Below, piece after piece: positions 6,901 to 15,271 of a stretch of DNA of 64,000 nt. A program made the translations under genes and the position numbers. The notes under the pieces are model-generated. The model saw only the letters and a program-made list of their open reading frames with translations. It ran no database searches and was not told the origin of the DNA. Position 1 is the first letter of the stretch. Each line of letters begins with the position of its first letter. The stretch is from an uncultured Eubacterium sp. (GTDB taxonomy: Bacteria; Bacillota; Clostridia; Oscillospirales; Acutalibacteraceae), in contig UQCC01000003.1 in the NCBI GenBank assembly GCA_900539325.1, forward strand, positions 62,001 through 126,000. Reading direction: 5' to 3'.

Positions 6901-9660
6901 CTTATTTGCCGGCTGACCGTTTGGAATAAGTCTGAAAGCTGCGGCAAGGTTTGTAAATCCGTCTACTACATTATTAACAACGGTTGTATAGTTTGTAATT
7001 GCGTTTTCAACAATATCTGCAACTCTACCGTCGAATGTAACGATGCTGTCCTTATAAGTGTTTGCAGAGTTTACTGCGTCTTGGAGAACAACATAGTTGC
7101 CGTACTTTTCGTTTGCATCGGAAGTGTTATAGGTTTCTGCCTTTGCCAATGCTGTTGTCAACGAATAGCCCGATGTTGTTTCATGGTCAAAATTGATTTC
7201 TGCCTTTACAATTTCCGCACAAAGCTGCTCAACATAATTGTCTACCTTTGCTTGGTTTGCGTCGTTCAAATCAATTTTTTCTGTATCAAAGCCGTAGTTT
7301 TCTTCAGAAACCCAGATTTCCGTCTTAATCTCTTTAACAAGAGCCTCGAGTGCTGCGGCATCTACTGTACCTGTCTTAAAGTATGTTGCATTGTGGATAA
7401 GAGCATCTGCATTGTTGATTGCTATTTCGAGAGTTTCTGTATTAACAACCTTACGAAGCATACCGGTTTTAAGGTTTTCCTTAGCAAGGTTAAGAGGTTC
7501 AATATACTGCTCTGCATCTGCCATTACCAAATCATTGGTGTAGAGATTGTAGAAGTAATTGATAGCATTCTTATATGCTGTATCAAAAGGATCCCAAACT
7601 TCTTTGGTATACTTTTCGTAATTATCATTGCCTGCGGTGTAAATCTTCTTTGCACTTGAGATTGCTGACTTTAACTGTGCATAAGAAACTGCACCTGTAT
7701 CTGCCACAGGAGTTGCGGATTTCAAAATGCCGTTCATGCAATTCATGATAGTTTTACCGGATTGAGAAATCGTGCTGATTGTGATAGCATCGATATTTGC
7801 ATATGTTGCATATTCTGTTGCTGTATCAAATGCAGTAATAAGAGTTTCCAAGCCGTTTTGTCTGTAATTGGAAACATCTGCAAGGTAAGCAAGCTTTGTG
7901 CTGTCTTTAATAGCATCTACAAGACCCTTATAGTTAACAACAGTAATTCTCTTCTGTGAGTGAGCTGTTGTTTGTTTAGAATAATTGTAGCCGTACATAC
8001 TTTGGTCTACTGCAGAATTATAAGTGTCTGAGCTACCACCGTACCAAGCCCAATACTTACCGACTTCGGCATAACCTGTGTTTGCACCGTTAAACTTGAT
8101 TTGATCATTGTGAACTTGGAATGCAGCAGCATATGCGTTCCACCATCCTCCAAGTGAATATCCAAGATTAGCCGATACTGTTGAATACTCATTTGAAACT
8201 TCGGTACCTACATAATTTGTACCGTTATTACGGCAAGCATTAAAGTCAAGGTGATTCAATCCTTTACCTGAACCGTCGCCGCCCTTCCATGTATCAGCCT
8301 GCTTGGTTGTAAATGTTGAACGACCTTTGAAGGAAGGGTCATTACCCGGCTTAGTTTTTGCATATGTTTTATTTGTAATATCATTTACATTAAGCTGCTG
8401 TGCAGGATATACTTGATAAACATATCTGTTCTTGTTTACATCTTTTTTTGCCATAAACATAATCGGCATAATTGCACTTGATGTACCGTCATAAAGAAGA
8501 ACAGTGTTTGGATAGTAAACCTGAACATAAGTATCTCCGGCTTTATCAAACTCAATAGCCATACCCGAAGAATCGCCGCCGTTTTTATTATAATTCTTAC
8601 CAACACAATCCTCGGTATAAATAATGTTATTATAATAAGTATATTCAGTTGTATTATTAACAGTAAGCTGACCCTTATCATTTGTAAATGTCGGTTGCTT
8701 TGACTTATACTGACCTGTTACCTCGTCTACCCAAGGCTCCATAGAAGCCGACTTTGAAGCAAGGTCCTCTGAAGCGGTATTAAGTTCTGCCTCTGTAGGA
8801 GCATCGTGGCCGCCGTAAGCGAATGCGTCACGATAGCGAACAGCCTTTAAGTATGCCTGATAAGCAGGAAGCATATTTTTGTAAACAAGGCCGTCTGTAC
8901 CAACCTTAGCCATCTTCTGCTCATAAGCTGAAATCTGTGCATCGATACCTGCTACGCCCGGAATAACTTCAACCTCTTCGCTGTATGTAGCCGTAATGCT
9001 CGGCGTGCTTGCCGTAACATAAATATCGGACCAAGGTTTTCCGTCAGGAGAAGCCGCAGAGCACATAACCATAATTGTTACATACTTAAGTTTTTGTGAA
9101 ACTGCAAAGTTTACAGCATCCTTAACATCTACCGTTACTGTACCGCCGTTAGTGATTTCACTTCTTGCAATGTCCCTAATCTTTGTAAGACCGTAATAAC
9201 TTGTTGCATTTGCAATGTGATTGGAGCCTGAGAAAACACTACCCGGTCCATTGGTGCTTGCACCTGTGTAGTTATCCGCAGCATTGTTTGTTGAATAGTA
9301 AACACTGAGCGAAAGGCCTGTATCAGTTTCGCCTGCGAAAGCAGAAGATTGAAAATTGATGTCAAACGGTGCACTGGTAAATTCACCGGTTGCCTTTGAA
9401 AAATCGGATGTGTCGTACTGCCAATAACCGATTGAGAAAGAGTCGTCTGTGCTGTCGTTAACGATTTCGTAATAAGAGTCATGCCAACGACCTTTGTCAG
9501 TGCAAACCAAACCCGTTCTCACGTTTTTAGCAGTAACCGTTTTGTTTACTACAACGTTGTCGGTTGTCGAGTCAGCCAATGCTGTAAGCGGCAATGAGGT
9601 AGCAATCATAAGCACTGCCATCAAACAAGCAATTGACCTTTTGAATAGTCTTTTAACCAT
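3910..9660 (-). CDS. Giant secreted repeat protein with FIVAR-like and B-repeat-like regions (1916 aa)
   Basis: A Sec signal peptide (residues 1-29, basic start then hydrophobic core ending LPLTALA) indicates export. From N to C: a beta-rich domain to about residue 225; a helical segment; an aromatic-rich beta region about 310-590; long helical repeats about 590-950; a second beta domain about 960-1180; FIVAR-like helical repeats about 1190-1460, one beginning LKEALAATKNAYENDQAKV; two B-repeat-like beta segments about 1465-1620 (YTVKIVPNGDENQSY, ISYVNGVNSS); and a beta-rich C-terminus. No LPXTG motif, dockerin, SLH or choline-binding repeat is seen, so how it is held at the surface is unclear. 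The ATG at 9660 follows a GGGAGG site. Adhesin or carbohydrate-binding role is an inference. Confidence 0.85.
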   Translation of the reverse strand: MVKRLFKRSIACLMAVLMIATSLPLTALADSTTDNVVVNKTVTAKNVRTGLVCTDKGRWHDSYYEIVNDSTDDSFSIGYWQYDTSDFSKATGEFTSAPFDINFQSSAFAGETDTGLSLSVYYSTNNAADNYTGASTNGPGSVFSGSNHIANATSYYGLTKIRDIARSEITNGGTVTVDVKDAVNFAVSQKLKYVTIMVMCSAASPDGKPWSDIYVTASTPSITATYSEEVEVIPGVAGIDAQISAYEQKMAKVGTDGLVYKNMLPAYQAYLKAVRYRDAFAYGGHDAPTEAELNTASEDLASKSASMEPWVDEVTGQYKSKQPTFTNDKGQLTVNNTTEYTYYNNIIYTEDCVGKNYNKNGGDSSGMAIEFDKAGDTYVQVYYPNTVLLYDGTSSAIMPIMFMAKKDVNKNRYVYQVYPAQQLNVNDITNKTYAKTKPGNDPSFKGRSTFTTKQADTWKGGDGSGKGLNHLDFNACRNNGTNYVGTEVSNEYSTVSANLGYSLGGWWNAYAAAFQVHNDQIKFNGANTGYAEVGKYWAWYGGSSDTYNSAVDQSMYGYNYSKQTTAHSQKRITVVNYKGLVDAIKDSTKLAYLADVSNYRQNGLETLITAFDTATEYATYANIDAITISTISQSGKTIMNCMNGILKSATPVADTGAVSYAQLKSAISSAKKIYTAGNDNYEKYTKEVWDPFDTAYKNAINYFYNLYTNDLVMADAEQYIEPLNLAKENLKTGMLRKVVNTETLEIAINNADALIHNATYFKTGTVDAAALEALVKEIKTEIWVSEENYGFDTEKIDLNDANQAKVDNYVEQLCAEIVKAEINFDHETTSGYSLTTALAKAETYNTSDANEKYGNYVVLQDAVNSANTYKDSIVTFDGRVADIVENAITNYTTVVNNVVDGFTNLAAAFRLIPNGQPANKGSNYKTEFQSSARGDQYKFYWEYTTNSILFKTKPEKFEYYLPTSRWGSYNKQKGTDFESCVDALILDASKVQSGELSSTSTAGTGWPKNNAIGADKIDDYKAQLNLSAGIKMEIDNITVTKSTGKALGIDSQGNYITDPSHNFVTELGVTDNHASQPYGGIYAKNGWTEFDTKTKLTVDPDAYILSEKTTPSSMSKRLDLASTNAYFGVVYFWKYAPTNVVTWAGYGFERAKYNFNISFVNVVPLFDLIAQCTAKDFLATSNQYTTSSWKTLIDATRAANENFNYNEMSYSDILRKCDNRYTTLWNARKNLKKAANNTKLKEALAATKNAYENDQAKVKASSWTAFDKAYRDALAQYQGDFSDLNITDVAASEQSKVDAYATALTEAFNALVYQINFTPLKNAAETLVNSIAQNKYSKASVEELRDKLNALTYLNMSTVEQAKHYTDETEVVNAVNAEKTAIEGFKSLLKESTADTTALEGCKKDNESRTDPDAYDQDARKAALDALKETEVVNVRGVNITTKVFADQTDCDNAVKNALEGLQLKTYTVKIVPNGDENQSYTKGTYAYGTEVTVSLTDKPVVDWYYEMKSPSATVAKKLYTTTDELTFIVRGETTLTTKSASSSSNQCKISYVNGVNSSIVATDYVASGTVVTLDASKAPKLPYYTFNSFEVNGKTMKAGETVTITDNTYITLVYDFSNETAYTVYVCDTSYGYDYKFKVEQLRYNDEVVFTRGQKDGEGYYGYDLHYTVNRGNESNSYEVKDAGRYLEGGTPEVYAWVQVCADDLEDWFNHSCANSPGDGGYLFGTEADKRAWDPAAAAVTKGKVVAYGTDYSFRVHEDALLIPLDEPTYRDAIQKGVITEPGNEDGARVDTKSDLVIAQGTKASIISQFVLPQGCEMVEKGLLLKINKNGAVQGDGSDLKLANAGKNGVNRLKSNYTTSGNQFVISIKTSDLAGESVSEVGLQWKAYFTYRKADGTLVTEYSPVTMPTNTTDTF

Positions 9661-9739
9661 TTAAAAAACCTCCCTTAGATTTAACGGATTATGTAGATAG
9701 GTACAGTTTATACATAATACCATTATTTAATTCTCTTAA

Positions 9740-9768
9740 ATAATAGCATATATTATATAAAATATCAA
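9740..9768 (-). promoter_or_regulatory. Promoter of the giant secreted protein gene
   Basis: Minus strand: -35 TTGATA (9763-9768), 17-bp spacer, -10 TATTAT (9740-9745) preceded by TGC, an extended -10. The leader to the start codon is about 75 bases. Confidence 0.7.
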
Positions 9769-9846
9769 GAGAAAAATTAACTTTTTTAACAATTTGTAAA
9801 TTTTTTAGCAAATGCCCTATTTATGCGGTTTTCGGCGTGTATTCTT

Positions 9847-9881
9847 GAAAAATTTTGAAAATTTTTCTGAAAATTTTTCTG
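9847..9881. repeat. Phased A/T-tract tandem repeat
   Basis: Two exact tandem copies of GAAAATTTTTCT (9857-9868 and 9869-9880), preceded by a near copy GAAAAATTTT (9847-9856). A-tracts recur every 10-12 bp, close to the helical repeat, which is the arrangement of intrinsically bent DNA. It sits between the divergent promoters of the giant secreted protein and argG. The rest of the gap 9661-10222 holds those promoters, the ArgR-box-like sites, and otherwise AT-rich sequence with no gene that I can support. Confidence 0.6.
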
Positions 9882-9974
9882 TGATTTGTTATTTTTGTCA
9901 ATTCATTATATGCAAACACGCAACAAAAATGTTATTGATTTTTATATATTATATACATTTATATTGGAGTGTGT

Positions 9975-10133
9975 TGCAGAATATTGCAATATAACCGTGT
10001 TCGACGACGGGAGGATGGTATCCTCACCTACGATATTCATTATTTTGTATATTTATGCGTGATTTGTTGTAAATGTATACATGTAACGGCAGATTTTTGC
10101 AATTTTATTTGTATTTTTATGCAGAAATTTGCA
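9975..10133 (+). promoter_or_regulatory. ArgR-box-like palindromes upstream of argG
   Basis: Several 14-bp sites resemble the arginine repressor core TGMATWWWWATKCA. The best is TGTATTTTTATGCA at 10110-10123 (13 of 14). It overlaps TGCAGAAATTTGCA at 10120-10133. A sister site TGCAGAATATTGCA lies at 9975-9988 and a weaker TGTATATTTATGCG at 10046-10059. The proximal pair ends 8 bases before the -35 of argG, a sensible position for repression by ArgR/AhrC with arginine. Matching is by eye. Confidence 0.5.
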
Positions 10134-10141
10134 AAAAGGGG

Positions 10142-10169
10142 TTGCAATATAAATACGAAGTGATATAAT
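10142..10169 (+). promoter_or_regulatory. argG promoter
   Basis: -35 TTGCAA (10142-10147), 16-bp spacer, -10 TATAAT (10164-10169) with an upstream TG giving an extended -10 (TGATATAAT). A short hairpin GCCGC-AAAG-GCGGC at 10192-10205 lies immediately before the AAAGGAG ribosome binding site of argG. Confidence 0.72.
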
Positions 10170-10222
10170 AGTGACAGTTAGAAAAAACGGAGCCGCAAAG
10201 GCGGCATAAAGGAGTTTATATT

Positions 10223-11455
10223 ATGGACAAGAAAGACATCAAAAAAGTTGTTCTCGCATACAGCGGCGGACTTGATACATCAATCATCATTCCTTGGCTC
10301 AAGGAAAACTACAACAACTGCGAAGTTATCGCAGTAAGCGGTGATGTAGGACAGGGCACGGAGCTTGACGGACTTGAAGAAAAGGCACTTGCAACAGGTG
10401 CATCAAAGCTTTACATCCTCGACCTCAAAAAGGAATATGTTGAAGATTACATTTGGCCTTGCCTCAAAGCAGGTGCAGAATACGAAAACTATCTTCTCGG
10501 CACATCGCACGCTCGTCCTTGCATTGCAAAGGCACTTGCAGAAGTAGCCAAGAAAGAGGGGGCAGACGCTATCTGCCACGGTTGCACAGGCAAGGGCAAC
10601 GACCAAGTTCGTTTTGAACTTACACTCAAGGCATTTGCACCTGAGATGGAAATCATTGCACCATGGCGTGAGTGGGACATCGTATCCCGTGAGCAGGAAA
10701 TCGAATATGCAGAGGCACACAACATTCCGCTCAAGATAAACCGTGAAACAAACTATTCAAAGGACAAGAACGTATGGCACCTCAGCCACGAAGGACTTGA
10801 CCTTGAGGACCCGGCAAACGAGCCGCAATACAACAAGAAAGGCTTCCTTGAACTCGGCGTATCGCCTGAGCAGGCACCTGACGAGCCTACATATCTTACA
10901 CTTCACTTTGAAAAAGGTGTTCCGACAGCTATTGACGGCAAAGAAATGGGTGCACTTGAAATCGTTGAAAAGCTCAACGAAGTCGGCGGCAAGAACGGCA
11001 TCGGTCTTCTTGACATTGTTGAAAACCGTCTTGTAGGTATGAAATCCCGTGGTGTATATGAAACTCCGGGCGGCGAAATCCTTTACAAGGCTCACGAAAT
11101 GCTTGAAACAATCACTCTTGACAAGGAAACACAGCACTACAAGAAGCTCATCGCTCAAAAGTTTGGTGAGCTTGTATACAACGGTCAATGGTTTACTCCT
11201 CTTCGTGAAGCGCTTTCGGCTTTTGTTGACGAAACACAAAAGACTGTTACCGGTGATGTAAAAGTTAAGCTTTACAAGGGCAATGTTATCAACGCAGGTA
11301 TCACATCACCATACACACTTTACGATGAAAATGTTGCATCATTCGGTGATGACGGCGGTGCATACAATCAGGCAGACGCCGCAGGCTTTATCAACCTCTT
11401 TGGTCTTTCAATCAAAGTTAAGGCATTGCTTGACCAAAACAGGGACAACAAGTAA
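10223..11455 (+). CDS. argG: Argininosuccinate synthase
   Basis: ATP-dependent condensation of citrulline and aspartate, the penultimate step of arginine synthesis. 410 residues, normal length. The PP-loop AYSGGLDTS (residues 12-20) binds ATP; other family blocks visible are [15 protein letters not shown] and [14 protein letters not shown]. An AAAGGAG site precedes the ATG. It is followed by argH after 120 bases; there is only a weak hairpin between them and argH has its own promoter, so both read-through and independent transcription are possible. ArgR-like boxes upstream suggest arginine repression. Confidence 0.97.
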   Translation: MDKKDIKKVVLAYSGGLDTSIIIPWLKENYNNCEVIAVSGDVGQGTELDGLEEKALATGASKLYILDLKKEYVEDYIWPCLKAGAEYENYLLGTSHARPCIAKALAEVAKKEGADAICHGCTGKGNDQVRFELTLKAFAPEMEIIAPWREWDIVSREQEIEYAEAHNIPLKINRETNYSKDKNVWHLSHEGLDLEDPANEPQYNKKGFLELGVSPEQAPDEPTYLTLHFEKGVPTAIDGKEMGALEIVEKLNEVGGKNGIGLLDIVENRLVGMKSRGVYETPGGEILYKAHEMLETITLDKETQHYKKLIAQKFGELVYNGQWFTPLREALSAFVDETQKTVTGDVKVKLYKGNVINAGITSPYTLYDENVASFGDDGGAYNQADAAGFINLFGLSIKVKALLDQNRDNK

Positions 11456-11498
11456 GACAATCCCTCTTTACACAAGGGAGTAATAATATCAACTCTGT

Positions 11499-11555
11499 TT
11501 GACAATACAAATGTTATATATTATAATTAGGGCGGTTAGTAAATGACCGTCCTAA
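11499..11555 (+). promoter_or_regulatory. argH promoter with palindrome at the start site
   Basis: Perfect consensus: -35 TTGACA (11499-11504), 17-bp spacer, -10 TATAAT (11522-11527). Directly after it, a 10-bp inverted repeat TTAGGGCGGT (11527-11536) / ACCGTCCTAA (11546-11555) spans the expected start of transcription. It could be an operator or a 5' hairpin; it lacks a T-run, so it is not a terminator. Confidence 0.72.
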
Positions 11556-11575
11556 ACTTTTAATGAGGTACTTAT

Positions 11576-12949
11576 ATGGCACAATTATGGAAGGGCAGGT
11601 TCAAGAAAGAGCTTGCCAAAGAAACCAACGACTTTAACTCATCCATCGGCTTTGACTGCCGTATGTTTGAGCAGGATATTAAAGGCTCGATTGCACACGC
11701 AACAATGCTTGGTGCAACGGGAATTATCGACAAGAGCGAAAGCGACAAAATCGTTGACGGCTTAAACGATATACTGAATGACATCAAAAGCGGCAAGCTT
11801 AGCATAGATATGGAAGCCGAGGACATCCACACATTTGTTGAGGGCGAACTCACGGCAAGGCTGGGACAAACGGGCAAGCGACTTCACACCGCACGCTCAA
11901 GAAACGACCAGGTTGCACTTGACATTCGCCTTACTCTCCGTGACGAGATTGACGAAATCATTGCAAAACTCAAAGGTCTTGTAACCGTTCTTTGCAACAA
12001 GGCGGAGGAGCACAGCAAAACGATTATGCCGGGCTACACACATCTTCAAAGAGCACAGCCAATCACATTCGGTCATCATTTGATGGCGTACTGTGCAATG
12101 ATTTTGCGTGACATTGACCGCCTCGGCGATGTTAAAAAGAGAATGAACATCTGCCCGCTCGGTTCGGGTGCTCTTGCAGGCACAACCTATCCGCTTGACA
12201 GAAATATGGTTGCGGATTTGCTCGGATTTGATGACATTACATACAATTCGCTTGACGGCGTATCGGACAGAGATTTTTGCATTGAACTTGCAAGTGCACT
12301 TTCGCTTGTAATGGTGCACCTTTCACGCTTCAGCGAAGAAATCATTATGTGGTGCAGTTGGGAGTTTAAATTTGTTGAGCTTGACGACGCATTTTCAACA
12401 GGCTCATCAATTATGCCGCAAAAGAAAAACCCTGATATTGCAGAACTTGTAAGAGGCAAGAGCGGACGGGTTTTCGGCGACCTCACTACCCTGCTCACCG
12501 TTATGAAAGGCATTGCTCTTGCATACAACAAAGATATGCAGGAGGACAAAGAAGCTATATTTGACGCTGTTGACACGGTGAAAATGTGCCTCAACGCATT
12601 TACTCCGATGATTGACACAATGACTGTGCTCAAGGACAATATGCGAAATGCAGCGGCAAAGGGATTCATCAACGCTACGGACTGTGCGGATTATCTTGTC
12701 GGCAAGGGTTTGCCGTTCAGAGATGCGTACAAGTGCACAGGCGAACTTGTTGCACTTTGCATAGACAAGGGGCTTACGCTTGAAACGCTTCCGCTTGAAG
12801 AATATCAAAAGATTTGCGACCTCTTTGATGACGAGGTTTACACAGCGATTAATCTTGAAAAATGCGTAAAAGACAGAAAGGTTGCAGGCTCTCCGTGCCC
12901 TGAAAATGTTTTGGCACAGGTTAAAGCCGCAAGAGAAAAAATCAAATAA
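11576..12949 (+). CDS. argH: Argininosuccinate lyase
   Basis: Splits argininosuccinate to arginine and fumarate. 457 residues, normal length for this homotetrameric member of the fumarase/aspartase superfamily. Visible signatures: the N-terminal WKGRFKKE, the TARSRNDQVALDIRL block with the substrate-binding Ser-Arg-Asn, the GYTHLQRAQPITFGHH segment carrying the conserved His, and the superfamily signature GSSIMPQKKNPD near residues 275-286 with the catalytic Ser. It acts directly after argG. The gene beginning 18 bases after its stop is probably in the same transcript. Confidence 0.97.
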   Translation: MAQLWKGRFKKELAKETNDFNSSIGFDCRMFEQDIKGSIAHATMLGATGIIDKSESDKIVDGLNDILNDIKSGKLSIDMEAEDIHTFVEGELTARLGQTGKRLHTARSRNDQVALDIRLTLRDEIDEIIAKLKGLVTVLCNKAEEHSKTIMPGYTHLQRAQPITFGHHLMAYCAMILRDIDRLGDVKKRMNICPLGSGALAGTTYPLDRNMVADLLGFDDITYNSLDGVSDRDFCIELASALSLVMVHLSRFSEEIIMWCSWEFKFVELDDAFSTGSSIMPQKKNPDIAELVRGKSGRVFGDLTTLLTVMKGIALAYNKDMQEDKEAIFDAVDTVKMCLNAFTPMIDTMTVLKDNMRNAAAKGFINATDCADYLVGKGLPFRDAYKCTGELVALCIDKGLTLETLPLEEYQKICDLFDDEVYTAINLEKCVKDRKVAGSPCPENVLAQVKAAREKIK

Positions 12950-12967
12950 CACATCGAGGTGTTAACT

Positions 12968-13813
12968 ATGATAACAATTACCGACAAAACACAATTTGAC
13001 GATGTTGGAGAAAACAAAATCATCCACGGCGACATAAACAACATTGAATTTGAACAAAGCAGTATTACCTTTAACGGTTCAAACAACATAATCGTGATTG
13101 AGAACGGGGTTAAGATGAAAAACTGCATGCTGAAAATCAACGGTGAAAACACGCTGTTTTACCTGAGTGAAAGCAAGCATTGGTACTATCTTGACATCAC
13201 GGGCAACAACAATACTTCAATTTATTTTGGCAAGAACTGCTTTCTCAACGGCAGACTTGTTGCCGTTACTTCCGAAAGACAAAACATTTTCATCGGCAAC
13301 GACGGATTGTTTTCTTACGGAATAACTTTGCGCACAGCCGACCCGCATTTGGTATTTGACTGCGAAACAAAACAACGCATAAACCACAGTGCTTCGGTGC
13401 TTTTGGGTGACCATGTTTGGCTCGGTCAGGGTGCAATGCTCCTCAAAGGAACGCAAATCGGATCGGGTTCTATCATCGGAGCGGCGGCAGTGTGTGCCGG
13501 CAAAAAGGTGCCGTCCAACGCATCTTATGCGGGAAATCCTGCCAAGCTCATCAAACAGGGAGTGTTCTTCACCAACAAGTGCGTTCATCAATGGACAGAG
13601 GAAATGACTGCCGAGAACGAGATTGACAACAGCGACAAATGGATTTATTCGCACGACAAAAACACGGTGAGCCTTGCAAGTGTTGACGAAGCAATTAAAA
13701 AGTGCAAGTCGGCAGAAGAAAAGCTTGAATACCTCCAAAACGGTCTTCCGAAAGGCAAAAACAGATTTTATATTGAACCTAAAAAAACTAAAAAAGGTTT
13801 ATTTTCAAGATAA
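12968..13813 (+). CDS. Left-handed beta-helix (hexapeptide) acyltransferase
   Basis: A 281-residue protein of the LbH acyltransferase superfamily, which usually transfers acetyl from acetyl-CoA to sugars. After a beta-rich N-terminal half, hexapeptide-like coils include VLLGDHVWLGQGAMLLKG and IGSGSIIGAAAVCAGKKVP, followed by the typical exit ASYAGNPAKLIKQG. The likely catalytic His is in GDHVWLG. The C-terminal 70 residues are charged and helical. I take the ATG at 12968, 6 bases after a GAGGTG site, rather than a GTG three codons upstream. It follows argH closely and ends at a terminator. The acceptor cannot be read from sequence; capsule or cell-wall glycan modification is a guess. Confidence 0.8.
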   Translation: MITITDKTQFDDVGENKIIHGDINNIEFEQSSITFNGSNNIIVIENGVKMKNCMLKINGENTLFYLSESKHWYYLDITGNNNTSIYFGKNCFLNGRLVAVTSERQNIFIGNDGLFSYGITLRTADPHLVFDCETKQRINHSASVLLGDHVWLGQGAMLLKGTQIGSGSIIGAAAVCAGKKVPSNASYAGNPAKLIKQGVFFTNKCVHQWTEEMTAENEIDNSDKWIYSHDKNTVSLASVDEAIKKCKSAEEKLEYLQNGLPKGKNRFYIEPKKTKKGLFSR

Positions 13814-13816
13814 AGC

Positions 13817-13857
13817 AAAAGAGTACGAAGCAAAGAAAGCCTCGTACTCTTTATTTT
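13817..13857. terminator. Bidirectional terminator between convergent units
   Basis: Stem AAGAGTACGA (13819-13828) / TCGTACTCTT (13842-13851) with a 13-base loop, A-rich on one side and TTATTTT on the other. It lies between the converging argGH-acyltransferase and five-gene membrane operons. Confidence 0.8.
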
Positions 13858-13862
13858 CTGTG

Positions 13863-14726
13863 TTATAATTTTGCAAAAATTTTGGAATACCGTGTATTCT
13901 TACGCATTTGCTCACGGTTTATCATATGCTGTGCAAATACGAACAGGACCGTGCCGATGAGCCAAACAACTATTCCGGCAATAATCCTAAAGAGCAAAAT
14001 ATTATTTGCCATATTGCCAAACGCACTGCTCCACACGGCAGGTGAAACCGTAACCGTCCCTACATGTGTAAGCCTCATCACAAGCGATGACAAAACCGTT
14101 GCAACACCGCCTGCCATAATTCCGCTTGAAAAGTACAGCACAAACTGTACCTTTTTATCATAAATATACGCTAAAAGAAAAGCTGCAAACGCCAAAATAA
14201 CAATGCAAATTGAAAAAGAATGAATCGACCTTGTGTTTTGCTTTTGCATATCGTTTTGCAAAAATTCAAGGTTATGAATTCCGACGGTATCCGAATAAAT
14301 CTGCTGGGCTTCCGCAGAAACAATGTCAATGGTTTTATCAGATATTTTTATATCATTTGCTTCGATATATTCACCAATTGTTGACTTAAAGTAATTATAT
14401 CTGCTACCGTTTTTCAGCGTTGCATCGTTTTCATCAAACAAGAATTCTGCCGCTTGATTAAGGCTTTCTTTTGTATCAAATTTCACCTTTACACTATCAA
14501 AAATATCAAACGGAAGATTGCTTTTCGTTGACAAGGTCTTATACTTTTCAGTCAGTTGCTTATCGCACTCGTCTGCCAAAGCCTGAGTTGAAAAGGATTT
14601 GATATAAAAATTCTTATTACCTATTGTTAAGTGATTTATGCCCGATATAACGGCAACAACAAGCACAACCGCAGTTATTGCCGACAGCAAATAAGACAAA
14701 ATTTTGCGTGAGGAAGCAAACATCAT
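13863..14726 (-). CDS. Four-helix membrane protein, paralogue of the 16107-17060 product
   Basis: 287 residues of unknown function. One membrane helix near the N-terminus (about 10-30), then the motif TIGNKNFYIKSF, an extracytoplasmic helical domain of about 130 residues, and three further membrane helices in the C-terminal half (about 172-190, 197-217 and 245-268), ending in a short basic tail. The same plan and the motif TIGN-x2-FY occur in the protein at 16107-17060 in the same operon, and a second shared point (VGIHN here, MGIDN there) lies just before helix 2, so I regard the two as paralogues. The start overlaps the upstream stop by ATGA and has a GGAGG site. It is the last gene of the unit. 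Confidence 0.75.
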   Translation of the reverse strand: MMFASSRKILSYLLSAITAVVLVVAVISGINHLTIGNKNFYIKSFSTQALADECDKQLTEKYKTLSTKSNLPFDIFDSVKVKFDTKESLNQAAEFLFDENDATLKNGSRYNYFKSTIGEYIEANDIKISDKTIDIVSAEAQQIYSDTVGIHNLEFLQNDMQKQNTRSIHSFSICIVILAFAAFLLAYIYDKKVQFVLYFSSGIMAGGVATVLSSLVMRLTHVGTVTVSPAVWSSAFGNMANNILLFRIIAGIVVWLIGTVLFVFAQHMINREQMRKNTRYSKIFAKL

Positions 14727-15271
14727 TCGGTCACCTCCTCATAAACAAGTGCGGTGCAATCGGACGAAAAGCCGTATTTTTCCGCATTTTGAAAGTAAAG
14801 TACAATACCTTTACTCACAGCGCAATTATTTGTAAAGATTTCATTTTCATTTTTTACCGAAAATTCATTTTTGTACTTATATTTATAAGTTTTGTCACCG
14901 GCAAGTACGGTAATATTCCCCTTGTCAAACGGCTTGATTTTATTTTCCAAAACGAGATAATACCCTACCCCGACTTCGCCGAAGCGAGGACCTTTTATAT
15001 AGCACGCACCGTTGTTCAAAGATGAATAATTATACCCGTCAACAACCGATATTTCACTGTCGCCGAATTGAAATTTTGCAATTTTCTTGCCGCCGTCTTT
15101 TAAATCAAAATATGCGACATCACTATTATTTATTACATCAAAAAAAGAGCCGCCGAAACGAAAGCCCACGATAACAGCGGCAATGATAATTCCCGCAACA
15201 AGCGGAAATATCACTGCTTTTGTTAAAACGGATTTTTTGTTTTTCGGCGTTAATTTACTGTTGTTTATCAT
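14723..15271 (-). CDS. Single-pass membrane protein with possible degenerate sortase-like fold
   Basis: 182 residues: a short basic cytoplasmic start, one membrane helix (about 18-38), then a beta-rich extracytoplasmic domain. The stretch IKPFDKGNITVLAGDKTYKY is reminiscent of the sortase core (a loop, then a Lys-Gly-Asp turn followed by a Thr-Tyr strand), and the end TALVYEEV resembles the last sortase strand. If so, the three catalytic positions are not kept: GPR replaces the usual GHR, and no Cys or Arg stands at the expected strands. This comparison is by eye and weak. Its start lies directly after the upstream stop; its stop overlaps the next start. Confidence 0.65.
   Translation of the reverse strand: MINNSKLTPKNKKSVLTKAVIFPLVAGIIIAAVIVGFRFGGSFFDVINNSDVAYFDLKDGGKKIAKFQFGDSEISVVDGYNYSSLNNGACYIKGPRFGEVGVGYYLVLENKIKPFDKGNITVLAGDKTYKYKYKNEFSVKNENEIFTNNCAVSKGIVLYFQNAEKYGFSSDCTALVYEEVTE

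Noticed and set aside
7081..7659. 192-aa plus-strand open frame rich in Cys and Ile opposite the giant secreted gene
   Set aside because: Shadow of the repeat protein; hydrophobic composition comes from reverse-complemented Thr/Asn/Asp/Lys codons.
3910..9660. Dockerin or cohesin modules in the giant protein
   Set aside because: No paired calcium-loop dockerin repeats were found at the C-terminus or elsewhere.
9661..10222. Possible T-box or other riboswitch before argG
   Set aside because: No T-box core sequence or specifier hairpin; the motifs present fit ArgR boxes better and the promoter lies close to the gene.
10757..11239. Minus-strand frame of 160 aa opposite argG
   Set aside because: Antisense shadow of argG; no initiation signals.
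11459..11487. Terminator between argG and argH
   Set aside because: Only a 5-bp TCCCT/AGGGA stem without a T-run; too weak to call.
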